From: Tieghemiomyces parasiticus
Taxonomy: Eukaryota; Kickxellomycota; Dimargaritomycetes; Dimargaritales; Dimargaritaceae
Direction of reading: 5' to 3'
DNA length: 36,388 bases
Assembly: GCA_027575765.1 (NCBI GenBank)
Contig: JANBPT010000427.1
Location: forward strand, 1 to 36,388
Shown here: positions 1 to 9,105 of the stretch, one piece after another
How the letters are laid out: each line of letters starts with the position of its first letter
How positions within the stretch are numbered: position 1 is the first letter of the stretch
Program-made: the position numbers and the translations under genes
Notes under the pieces: model-generated
What the model was told of the DNA's origin: nothing
What the model saw: the letters and a program-made list of their open reading frames with translations, nothing else
Database searches by the model: none

Positions 1-1637
1 TGCTCGACTGGTCCCAGCCTTGGCGGTTCGTCCAAAGCCTGCTGCAGTGGATCGACGTACTCGAGGGCGCCGTCCAGCGGATCCGAGACACCGACCACGA
101 CGACGTGTTTAGTGATACAGATGACAACGGCGAAGCCGGCAAGAAGGAAGGCTGGACCCGAGGAAAGGTCGTTACAGACGAGTGCCGGGAGCGACTCGAA
201 CGGCTCCTGCAGGAATACACCGAGCCTAGCGCTGAAACCGCAGCCGCGGCTTCCACTACTACCACCACTACCTCTACCGTAGGCGCGGCTACGACTACCA
301 CGGCTTCGGTCGCGGCGGCTCACTCGGTGCTGCTACCCCTCGGCCCGGGCACCCTGACGGACAATTTGGGCATCCCGCTCGTGGTCGTGTGTAGCAAGGC
401 TGATACTCTCGGCAGCCTGGAACGCCAGCGGGATTTTAAGGAGGACCACTTCGATTTCGTTCAGCAGACCCTCCGCACCGTGTGCCTCAAGTACGGCGCC
501 GCCCTGTTCTACACCTCACTCCAGCGGCCGGAGACCTACATGTGGTTGTATCGGTACTTGCTGCACCGTCTCACTCAGCCCGTCGAAACCCCGGGCCAGC
601 TCACAGCCACTGCGACCGGAGGCGACGGGGACGACGTGGACGACGATATTGAGGGCGAGGCAACCCCGGCGGCCAAAGCGGACACCGCTCCCGCGGCCAT
701 ACCACCACCCCCGCCGCGCACTTATAAGCGGTTCGCCTTTCCTTACCGGGCTCACGTGGTCGAGCGGGACCTCGTGATGGTCCCCGCCGGCTGGGACTCA
801 TGGGCTAAAATTCAGATCTTGCGTGAAGGGTACGACTGTCGCGGGATGTGCGAGGGTTGGGACCATGACCGCCAGGCCCAATCGGACGCCCACCACGCCC
901 CTATCCGGGGGGCCGGTAAGGGTGGCGACGAGAACGACATGGAAACGAGTGATGAAAGTGCCCTCGCCATGTATGCTGAAGTGGTTCCGGACCCAGCGGA
1001 CAGTAGCCACGGACTGGACATTTCGTCAACCGTTGTGGCTGAGGATGACCAGGCCTTCCTTGAGAGCCAATACCGCATCCTCCAGCAGACCGCCTCCCAG
1101 GAAACTACCACGCGGCCTGTCCATGCCGCCAGTACCTTGTCGACCGTCAGCGACGCGCAAGACCGTGACCCGAACACAGCCGTGGCGGCCTTAGGTAGTG
1201 CAGCCGATTCATCCAATCTATTCGCGTCAGCGACGTCGATTGGCGGCGGTGGTGGTGGTGGTAATGGGCATAACGATTCGGCCGGATCGTCCCTGACCGC
1301 CTCTGGAGAAGACGTGGCCTCGAAGCTGGCTCGTCTGGCCAAGCTGCGAGAATCGGTCGGAGGAAGTGGTACGGCTACCGGTGGCTCGGCGGCGTCCTCG
1401 GGCGCTGCGACGGCCGCCGGCGGGTCGAACCAGACCGCCATTGTCGCCAATTTCTTCCAGTCCCTGTTGGCCAAGAAGTCACCGGCGGCTGCTAGCAGCG
1501 GCGGAAGCGGAGCCACTAGCCCCTTAACGGCGACCGAAACCTCCCCGCGCTCCACGGCTTCCAGCACCACCGACGTCACCGCCGAGTTAGAACGGATGCG
1601 TAACCAATTTCAGGCCAACAAGCGGAACCCCTCGTGA
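1..1637 (+). CDS. DYNC1LI: Dynein light intermediate chain, C-terminal part (5' end outside window)
   Basis: This is a subunit of cytoplasmic dynein that binds the heavy chain through a Ras-like domain and recruits cargo adaptors through its C-terminal tail. The frame is open from base 3, upstream of the first possible internal start, so the gene enters from the left; 544 residues are visible. Family hallmarks occur in order: LDWSQPWRF at the edge, NLGIPLVVVCSKAD near base 367, HFDFVQQTLR and KYGAALFYTS near 450-520, then FPYRAHVVERD and VPAGWDSWAKI near 740-815. STVVAEDDQAFLESQ (about 1027-1070) matches the conserved segment after the Ras-like domain. ANFFQSLLAKK (about 1447-1479) matches helix 1, the known contact for cargo adaptors. 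The linkers are rich in Ser, Ala, Thr and Gly, including a Gly run near 1243. The gene stops with TGA at 1635 and converges on the HAD gene. Family assignment is secure; the N-terminal P-loop is not in the window. Confidence 0.95.
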   Translation, partial: LDWSQPWRFVQSLLQWIDVLEGAVQRIRDTDHDDVFSDTDDNGEAGKKEGWTRGKVVTDECRERLERLLQEYTEPSAETAAAASTTTTTTSTVGAATTTTASVAAAHSVLLPLGPGTLTDNLGIPLVVVCSKADTLGSLERQRDFKEDHFDFVQQTLRTVCLKYGAALFYTSLQRPETYMWLYRYLLHRLTQPVETPGQLTATATGGDGDDVDDDIEGEATPAAKADTAPAAIPPPPPRTYKRFAFPYRAHVVERDLVMVPAGWDSWAKIQILREGYDCRGMCEGWDHDRQAQSDAHHAPIRGAGKGGDENDMETSDESALAMYAEVVPDPADSSHGLDISSTVVAEDDQAFLESQYRILQQTASQETTTRPVHAASTLSTVSDAQDRDPNTAVAALGSAADSSNLFASATSIGGGGGGGNGHNDSAGSSLTASGEDVASKLARLAKLRESVGGSGTATGGSAASSGAATAAGGSNQTAIVANFFQSLLAKKSPAAASSGGSGATSPLTATETSPRSTASSTTDVTAELERMRNQFQANKRNPS

Positions 1638-1936
1638 ATACCACACGCCTGGGATGCACGTCGGTTAAGAGTGAAGGTGTGTTGTTCAATTCAGGGAAAC
1701 TACCCGGTCCGTTGCTCGGTCACCATAACTTCAAATGAAACGATCGATATCTCATCATTATTTTTCGAACAAAAAAAAACAGGGCATAGATCCAAGGAAT
1801 AATCGATTGGTCGGTAGGTCCCTACAGCTGAACGAGACAGCGCACACCATAATTTGACAAGCAATTGTGGTTTGGGTTTCGCGGAAGCCGCTAAAGAGGC
1901 AGGGATGCGCAATGTGTGGGTAGGTAGGGGGGAAGG

Positions 1937-3670
1937 TTACATAGGCACCTCGCCCTCCGCGTCCCGCTGGGCCGTCCACTGTGAAAACTGATCCCAGTGA
2001 GTCATCCGGTAGAGCGGACCGAGTCGACTCGGCGGCACCACCCAACCCTCCCTAACGGGCGCCGAACTGGCCTGCCGCGCCGCGGACCTGAGGGGACTCG
2101 GGAACGGCACCCTGTCGCTGCTACCCACGGGGGGTAAGTCAATAATGGGTACGCCCATATCACGACACCACTGGGTCACCGACCGACTATGCCCCACAAT
2201 GATGCCAACATCGGCTTCCAGTAGGCAGAGCAGGTCGTTAACAGAATCACCCACGTAGATAGACAGGAGGTGTCGGCGGCGGTGGAGGGTGAGGAATTGC
2301 TGGGTAATATCCGGATGGGGGAGAGCAGTGGCCAAAGTGGCGAGGTGTGGGGTTTCGTAAGCGTCCAGATCACGTTGGTAGATGGCCACCATCCGTCGAA
2401 ACTCGCGCAGTTTGTCGATACCCGTGCGGATGGTGACGGGGAGTTCGCCTGTGGCACGGCCGTTGGAAGCGTCCAAGTTGGAGGAATCAGCGGCGGCGGC
2501 GTCGGTACTTGGAGCGTACACAAGGTCGTTACATACCACCTTATTGAGTAGGTATCGGTAGCGATCGGATTGCATTTGGAGGGTCAGGGAATCCGTAGTG
2601 GCCGCGGTACAGGGCCCAGTGTCGGCCGACACGACGGGGATATCCTCGGGCGCAACGATCCGTGGAGAAAGGGTGGTTTCCGCGTCTGAAGTCACAGTCG
2701 GTGAAGGCGACGACGGCGATGATACCGGTGTGGTTAGGTTTAGCATGGGCAGCAAAGCCCCCAGGATGATGTCGCGCGACCAATTGACTGACAGGATAGC
2801 CCAGTCCCGGCCGGCCAGTGGCTGATAGTAGTGGGCATCGGTGAAACGGACCCGGGCGCGGGCTACCTCTGCAGCTGCCTTGGCCGGGGATTCATCAGCG
2901 GCTGCAGATTGGGTGAATAGGGTTGCTGCTGCTTCGCTTTCAGCCTCCTCAGTCCCCGGCGGCACAACCTCCAAAGCCCGGGTGAAAGACCATGGGTGCT
3001 CGGCATAGTTGTACCGCTGCAGCCAGTCGCGGATGGCCGACAGGGCACCAGGCTGCATGCGGACGTGAGTGGCACCGTAGTCAAAAATAGTTGCGCGATC
3101 GATCCCAGCAAAGTAGCCTGCGCGGTTGATACGCTCAATGGAGGCGCGTTCCACCGCGTCCAACTGGATTAGGTGGTCCACAAGGTCCGTCGTAGTAAGC
3201 AGCGGGTGCGCCGATGGTTGTTGATGGCCGGCCGTCGCGTGGCTAGCAACAGATTGGGACAGTGTGGCTTCCGTGTCCTCCACGTTGGAATGGCCAGAAG
3301 CTGCTCGATGGTTGTTGCGCTCGTAGCGCGCCGGTAATTCGGCGTTCCAGCGCTCAGTGAAGGTCTCCCAGTCGCGGTAGTAGGCCATACTCAGATCACG
3401 CCAGACCGCCTGGCGGCTGGAATCTTCGGGGTGGCGTTTTTCATGCTGGGTGTAGGTCAGGTTGGCCAAGGCGGTAATGGTATCCGGAATAGTCAAGGTC
3501 TCATCGTAGTCCATGACCAACAACTCGGCCACCGGGGTGCGCGGAATTACCCATGCCGGCAGGCTAGCGGTATGGGACTGGTCGTGGCCGACGACAGCGG
3601 CAGCAGGGACGGCAGGCATGGTGGCACCAAACGACGTCGCACAATGACCTATAGCGGGACTATGATGCAT
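1937..3670 (-). CDS. HAD-family phosphatase related to the phosphatase domain of plant TH2 (candidate thiamin monophosphate phosphatase)
   Basis: The predicted protein has 577 residues and is intronless. HAD motif I is VMDYDETLT: Asp54 would be the nucleophile and Asp56 the acid/base. Motif II is AILSVNWSRD (Ser294), and motif IV is YVGDSVNDLLCLLEADVGI, with the acidic Asp475 and Asp479. The block from GDSVND to GIIVGHSRS closely resembles the HAD domain of plant TH2, where it removes phosphate from thiamin monophosphate. That substrate is inferred here by resemblance only. A low-complexity insert lies between motifs II and IV. Start choice: the frame stays open to an ATG at 4033, but those extra 121 codons are Pro/Thr-rich, contain an 11-base G/C run (3930-3940), and the overlapping frame is open too, so they look like a pyrimidine-rich leader. 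I chose the ATG at 3670; 3619 is also possible. The gene converges on the dynein chain gene with about 300 bp between stops. Confidence 0.8.
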   Translation of the reverse strand: MHHSPAIGHCATSFGATMPAVPAAAVVGHDQSHTASLPAWVIPRTPVAELLVMDYDETLTIPDTITALANLTYTQHEKRHPEDSSRQAVWRDLSMAYYRDWETFTERWNAELPARYERNNHRAASGHSNVEDTEATLSQSVASHATAGHQQPSAHPLLTTTDLVDHLIQLDAVERASIERINRAGYFAGIDRATIFDYGATHVRMQPGALSAIRDWLQRYNYAEHPWSFTRALEVVPPGTEEAESEAAATLFTQSAAADESPAKAAAEVARARVRFTDAHYYQPLAGRDWAILSVNWSRDIILGALLPMLNLTTPVSSPSSPSPTVTSDAETTLSPRIVAPEDIPVVSADTGPCTAATTDSLTLQMQSDRYRYLLNKVVCNDLVYAPSTDAAAADSSNLDASNGRATGELPVTIRTGIDKLREFRRMVAIYQRDLDAYETPHLATLATALPHPDITQQFLTLHRRRHLLSIYVGDSVNDLLCLLEADVGIIVGHSRSVTQWCRDMGVPIIDLPPVGSSDRVPFPSPLRSAARQASSAPVREGWVVPPSRLGPLYRMTHWDQFSQWTAQRDAEGEVPM

Positions 3671-5870
3671 GGTACGGACGCGGCTGACAAGCAGGGGTGG
3701 AAGTAAGGCGGGTTTGGGGAGTACAAAGGTGAGATGCGTGCGACGTGCGGGGGGACCGGTATTACCGCGTGCAGCGAAGCTGATAGCAACGAACCGATAC
3801 GCAGCTGAATGCTGTCGCGGTGAGAGACTGAAATCGCCGTCGGCCACATCAGGGGCCAAATAAGGAGAGGAGGGGGGTGTGAATGCAGTCGTGAATTGAG
3901 TGTTGATGTGTGTGGTGGGGGCGGGAACAGGGGGGGGGGGTACGAAAAGTTGGGGTAGTGTGGTGAGGTTAGGGCATGTAAGCTTGAGGCGGTTAGTCTC
4001 AGCAGGCAGCGTGGCACGGGCCATAGTTGCCAATGGCCCGACGGGGGGGGTCCTTTCAATTCAAGCGTGAGCCATTGCTCTGGACTTAACCCCAGTTGCC
4101 CGCTCGGCACAAGCCAGCTAGTCGGCCCGAATGAGCATCCCACGTGTCACCTTACCTGGGTCCGCGCATTTCGGGATGTCGTTCCAGTCGAATGCATAGG
4201 CAGGAGGTTGAGGCGGAAGCGTAGAAACAAAGGTACCGAGAACCCGGTTGCCAATAATAAGGACAACCCAGTAGAAATAAAATTGGTAGGGTAAGTGACC
4301 TCGACAACGCTTGCCGCCAACGGCAGGTAAACTATACAACACTAGCAGGGTAGACTTGTTGGAAGGGGCAGTGGTGCGCTCGAAACTGAAAGTCGAGACG
4401 CAGGCTCGAGAATCCACCCCATAACTAGAGCTTCGAGAAGTGAAGGAGGGCGCAGCTCGGCGGGACCGACGAGAGTGATTTGCTCAAGTGACCCTGAAAA
4501 GGGGTGGCGCAGCTGACATCCGAAGGAATGGAGGGTGCCACTCCACTGGCTATGTCAAGGCGCCACGATGAGTGGCGAATAAGTCGCAAAGACAACAGGC
4601 CATAAAAAAACTTACCTTAAGGATGCCACTTGGATGATGGGTGAACACGAAGAAACAGGTAACTGGAGGCGCGCAGGGGCACTGGGAATCCAGCGCTGGT
4701 TTAGGCTATGTTGGAGCCCGAGTCGGTCGCCGGAAATTAGGTACGAAGGGTGTCCGGGTGCGGAGCTGCAGTTCCTGCGGCGTAATACTTACGCATAAGT
4801 TGTCGGTATGAAAGGCGGGGACCGCAGTAATTGGGTGTAGTAGCTTCCTGAAGGAGGTGTGAGGCTAGTAAGGTAGGAAAGCTTTCGACCGAGCCGACGA
4901 TCGATTGGGTTATGTACTCCTAAGAAGCAATTGTTCGTTCGCTATGAAAGCGACGGGTGGGGTTTGTGCAACGCCGGGCTATCCATTCCTATGCGCCGTC
5001 GTTCCCTGCTTGTGAAAGGAACGGTTGTACGGTTGGAAAGCTAAAAGGTACTGCAAGAGGTTTGAAAGTAGCAGGTGATTAATTGATCGTGCAGCCTTTG
5101 CAGAGATTAGGAGGCTGCAGAGGTTAATCCGTTGGCAGCGTCAATCCGCATCCGATCAATTTCGCCATCCGTGAAAAATCTGGAAGGTGCAGTCCATTAT
5201 TAGATCATCTTGCTCAGGCTTATACCCGTGTCCTCTAAGAAGGCAACTTGATCACAGGGATCAAACACGTATTTTAGTACGCGTCTCATTGTGACGCCCA
5301 TAAACGGGGCTGCATAACCGACGCACCTATAGGCAAACTCGCCGAGCCACCGACCGCCGAATCCGGCCTGCAACCTTCAGCGGGCAATGAGCCGACCTCA
5401 AACCACCTGGCCTCACGCTTTATATCAGTGCAGGACCCCACCTTCCTCCTTGATCCCTCTCCGTCTGTTAACCTACATCCCGTATCGTTTAGCATTCGTA
5501 GTACTCCTGCTACCGCCTTCCCTTATGCCTATCACTTTCTCCATGTCTTCGCTCTACCAGCCTAGCTTCTACCGCTCGTACCCCCCTTACTATTGCACCA
5601 TTGTCACTTATCATGTATTGCTTATATAGTCGCATCCTCAGTAAAGCCCGTTACGACCCCCACGCCCTCTAGTTCTCATTAGCGGCATCACTCCCATATT
5701 TGGTTTGTTCTTCACACCTACTACATAATACATCGAAAGCGTGGCGCGCGGGTCGGAAATACTTAAGTATGGACTGCCAACTTTTGCCCAGGTCAGTCAC
5801 GCTATTGTAGATGTCACCACATTGTTTAGAATTTACTAATTTAAGTAATTTTTATTAAATATAATCACCA
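3671..5870. other. Gene-free stretch between the HAD gene and the transposon debris
   Basis: The first 360 bases are the probable leader or promoter of the HAD gene, pyrimidine-rich on the minus strand, with an 11-G run at 3930-3940. From 4034 to about 5380 no frame has convincing coding character. Around 5400-5640 the plus strand resembles the pyrimidine-rich leaders of other genes here. It has TTTATATC at about 5419 and an ATG at 5543 that opens only 28 codons, so it may be the front of a lost gene. A perfect 12-base palindrome (ATACTTAAGTAT) lies at 5759-5770. Confidence 0.5.
5759..5800. repeat. Possible terminal end of the mariner-type element
   Basis: Read on the minus strand, this stretch runs GGCAAAAGTTGGCAGTCC and then into an AT palindrome. 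It lies about 70-110 bp beyond the stop codon of the mariner-type relic. A motif of the form GCAAAAGTT..GCA is typical of Tc1/mariner inverted ends, and the distance suits an element end. I found no matching inverted copy by eye between 6060 and 10000, so this is a suggestion only. Confidence 0.25.
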
Positions 5871-6063
5871 TCATTTTGTACCACTCGGTGGGCCCCTTTC
5901 TATCCAGCTGTCATAGAAGACTCTATAGTCGTTTGGTTGGAGCCTGGTTAACTCCGATTGCCAGGCATCCACAACTGCCTCCACCGTAGTGAATTGTTCA
6001 CTCCTCAGCCACTGTTTGATATCCTTGAACGGCTAGAAGTTGCAGGGGGCTAGATCAGCAGGA
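5871..6063 (-). pseudogene. Mariner/Tc1-type transposase relic, C-terminal fragment
   Basis: Translation of the minus strand ending at the TGA at 5871 gives PADLAPCNF, a stop, then PFKDIKQWLRSEQF and TTVEAVVDAW, and finally YRVFYDSWIERG. This follows the C-terminus of mariner-type DDE transposases, where the last catalytic acid lies in a (S/P)PDLAPCD-like motif followed by an F..LK..L stretch. Here that acid would be the Asp of ADLAPCN. Only about 60-75 residues survive. The N-terminal helix-turn-helix and the first two catalytic acids are absent next to it, because the plus-strand Fanzor relic begins about 40 bp away. It is a broken transposon piece; family confidence is moderate. Confidence 0.65.
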
Positions 6064-6105
6064 ATTTTGTGAGGAGCCAAAAGAAGTTTGAGTTTGGAGG
6101 TGGTC

Positions 6106-8508
6106 ATGGATGATTGGAAATTGGAACTTGCCAAGCCCTAACCAACTGGCACACTGGATTTCCTCCACAATCTGGAGAGAAACCATGACTTCAACCCCAG
6201 TGAGCTCCTCAGCCAGATGTTCTTTTACAGTCTTCCTCAGTCTGGCTGGGTGGAAGGTCATGCAGAAGAAGGTTAAGCCATCCACTGAGGCCATTAGGGT
6301 GCTAAAAAACACTTGAACGACTACATGGAGGCTGCCAACATTGAGCCTGGGAAACACAGCAACATGGCCCAGATGGCAACCTATGTTGGCACCAACATCA
6401 TGACTGCCTACAAGGTCAATGTCCAGCAGTGGTTTGGTGAGTTCCTCCAGTGCACTATCAACACCCTGCTGAATGTGTGCCAGCAAAAGGAGGCACTGCA
6501 CAAGTAAATGGCCAACAGCAATGAACACAAGTTCCACCATACCTGTGAGGAGAGGAGCTGGGGGCCAGTATGCCAAGTCAAGGAGGCACTGTGACACAGA
6601 GACCCTGATCACTGCAAGCTCCCCCCAGAAGGGCAGCTCATTCTTGCTAAGCTGCTACCAATCCTCTAAGTGTATGCTCCCACTTATCTGTTTTTTGAGG
6701 ATGACTGTGGTAGGACAAAATGTACTAAACTACAAAAAAAAACAAGCTTAAACTTCAAACGGGGGTTGGGGGGTTATTGTCTGGATATACTCTGTCATTT
6801 ATTGTATGGCAACCATTAGGTCTTTTTATACTTGAATGATGGCCAGCATCAATCAAGTAAATAGCCAGCCTGAACTAAGGGAATCCAGGACGACAGGCCG
6901 TGGCGGGACCGGGCGCTGGCATGAATAGAAGGGCGGCTAGATAGCCACCAAAGCAAGGGTAGAGAAGGGGAAGGTCCTAGAAGGATAACAGGCGGCGGCG
7001 CCTGGGATGGAGACACATTCAAAGATCAGGAAGATTGAACGCCTATTGAAAAGGATATATGGAAAGTAGATAAAGAAAGGAGGATAATAGATACGGATAA
7101 AAGCAAGAAGCCTGGATAATGCAGATTACCAAATAGGTAGGCCTTCATTGATTGGGATCAAGCTATGATATGGGGTGCACGGTGGTGGGAATGCAGCATC
7201 AGTCAATGCTTCAATGAGATTATCATTGTGAAGGCATTTAAATCAACCACAATGACATTTATTATGATGTCAAGAAGTCTCCAGAAAGGCATCTCAAGGC
7301 ATTCTAGGAACTCTACAGGTTCCTGGAGGTGAGGGAGGCAAAGTCAGTCCAGTGCTTTCCTCTCCAGACTTCTTGGGCGCCATGCCACCTGCACATGGAT
7401 ACATGGATCCTCTGCTAGCATATCCTAAAGTGGGCATCCAAGAAAGAGGTGTTGATCAAGGAGACATGGGGGGGTGGTTCTTAATCTCCATTCCAAGGCA
7501 TTCAAGGGCCGGCATGGCAGGAGGTTCTTTGGGGCAATCCAGATAGGTGGAGTGTCTGTATCAATCTTACTTAAGACCCCCAAGGCAAAGAAGAGCCTTA
7601 GTGGCAAGCAAAGTCAGACTGATGCTGATGGGGTTGCCACTGATGACAGTGCAGTGGAGCTCAAGGGCAAGCACAGGAATGACCACTCTGCAGACTGTCC
7701 CTACATACACACCATCCCACACAATGAGCTACAAGACACAGAGGGAGAGTGTCTCCCAATTGATCCAGGCTATCATGATATCCACTAGGATGATGACAAT
7801 ACTATCCTAAAGGCCAAGGCTAGGATGGCACAGGTATACCACGGCATTGCCAATACCACCAGGTACAAGCTCTACATTGAGGCACAAGTAATGGAATGGT
7901 TGCTACTCAGCAGCTTTTACAGCAGGACCACAACTGCCCATACAACCTCAACACACTCTGTGCACCACAAGTATGACCCAGTGAAGGGTGATTGGGGGAA
8001 GCATCAGGTCGGAAAGATGCATCTGTATGCTGGCCATGGGGCACACAATAATCCACTCCATTGGAAATTACACCTCTCTGCCTATATCAGCCAGAGGCAG
8101 GCTGGTGCTTGGCTGGTGTGCACACTATAGCACAAGATCAACAAGGACACAGTACTCACCATAGGAAACTGGTCAGGACCCATGGCCTACTACCATGAGC
8201 CCATCCATGGCAAGGGCTGGTGGGCAATGCTTAAGAGGCATGGGTTCAAGGTCTATCTGGTGGATGAGTGCTGCAACCACCTGGAGACCTTCAAGCATGT
8301 CCCCAATCCATGACCATGGCAGTGAGCAAAGTATCCTGAAGTCTAATGCCATGGGCTTCTATGGTGTAAAAATTTATATTATTTTTAGCCCATGGAGGAT
8401 GCTAGGGAACCATTTTGCTCATGGCTGTGGACCTGGGATATGGCAGCCATGCTCAACTTCAGGCACATGCTCTTGAGACTTTGGGCCAAAGGTGAGATTC
8501 CAGAGTAG
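6106..8508 (+). pseudogene. Decayed Fanzor (eukaryotic TnpB/IS605 OrfB-like RNA-guided nuclease)
   Basis: Homology is spread over three stretches. Frame 1 covers 6106 to about 6850, with YMEAANIEPGKHSN and ATYVGTNIMTAYKVNVQQWF. Frame 3 covers about 7245-7467, with ELYRFLEVREAKSVQ and HILKWASKKE. Frame 1 resumes from about 7472 to 8508. The last part carries RRFFGAIQIGGVSVSIL and then the RuvC-I strand LPIDPG (Asp 7762-7764). Next come IGNWSGPMAYYHEP (8161-8202), KRHGFKVYLVDE (Glu 8266-8268), ETFKHVPNP, residual zinc-finger cysteines (8269-8274, 8347, 8359), and RuvC-III as WDMAAMLNFRHM (Asp 8437-8439). This is the layout of Fanzor proteins known from mucoromycete and chytrid genomes. Breaks: stops at 6139, 7786, 8128, 8311, 8320 and 8344 among others, a frame change at the G7 tract 7468-7474, and an insert near 6870-7150. 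The finger has lost about ten residues. It cannot make a full-length protein. Confidence 0.8.
6870..7150. other. CpG-rich, purine-rich insert inside the Fanzor relic
   Basis: Base use changes abruptly here. The flanking Fanzor sequence is nearly free of CpG, whereas this stretch contains many (for example GGCGGCGGCGCC near 6991) and is strongly purine-rich on the plus strand. No Fanzor-like translation is visible in it. It probably is a later insertion into the relic. I see no clear terminal repeats or target duplication by eye. Confidence 0.4.
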
Positions 8509-8889
8509 TTCCAGTGTGCAAAGTCCCAATGCAAAGGCCATTCCCTTCCAGGTCCATAATGAACTTTTCAGCCCTGTTATTGCAGGGCCAAGATGCAACC
8601 AAAGCAAGCTACTTGGGCCTCCCTCCATGTGATGTATTGGAGGGGAGGCATCCTATAGGTAAGTTGTCTGGGCAGAGAAGCCTCAGCTATAAAATGGATG
8701 GAATAACTGCAGCCTGCTGGGAGACCACATACTAATAGGCTCAACTGTTGACCATTCTGCCACCCTTTATCACTTTGCTGTGCGTTCATTGATGTACACA
8801 CATAAATGACTGGGCTTGTTAAATACATATACTACACACTGATGGTGTGCTATCCATCATTGGTATGGCACAAAACTCATTGGCAAATA

Positions 8890-9105
8890 CTAGTAGTGTA
8901 ACCAATGCACATCCCAGGACACTCCCTTGTCCAAGAAAGCTGCCTCTCTCCAGGGTCTGCCATCCTGATCGAAGCACCAAAAACTTCCATCAAAGATGGT
9001 GCATGTGGCACCCAAAAGAAACGTGAAGCCTCTTAATACCTCCTGCAGCAGCCCACATCCTTCCTGCACCAAGATGCCCACCCATATGCCTTGAATCCAC
9101 TTCAC
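8890..9105 (-). pseudogene. Unassigned open fragment, possibly transposase-derived
   Basis: A 71-codon minus-strand stretch within island A reads CFDQDGRPWREAAFLDKG followed by WDVHW. A QDxxP motif with a following aromatic strand is reminiscent of the second catalytic segment of Tc1/mariner transposases. It has the same orientation as the mariner-type relic at 5871-6063, on the far side of the Fanzor relic. The match is short, and the residues before it do not look like a transposase, so this is a weak assignment. Confidence 0.2.

Noticed and set aside
812..1579. 255-codon antisense frame in the dynein chain gene
   Set aside because: Shadow of a GC-rich coding region; product is low-complexity Ala/Ser/Val/Pro.
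3671..4033. N-terminal extension of the HAD phosphatase
   Set aside because: Low-complexity Pro/Thr-rich, depends on an 11-base homopolymer, and the overlapping frame is also open; judged to be leader.
6055..6612. Open minus-strand frame of 185 codons
   Set aside because: It is antisense to the N-terminal part of the Fanzor relic, whose plus-strand translation has family similarity; the antisense product has none.
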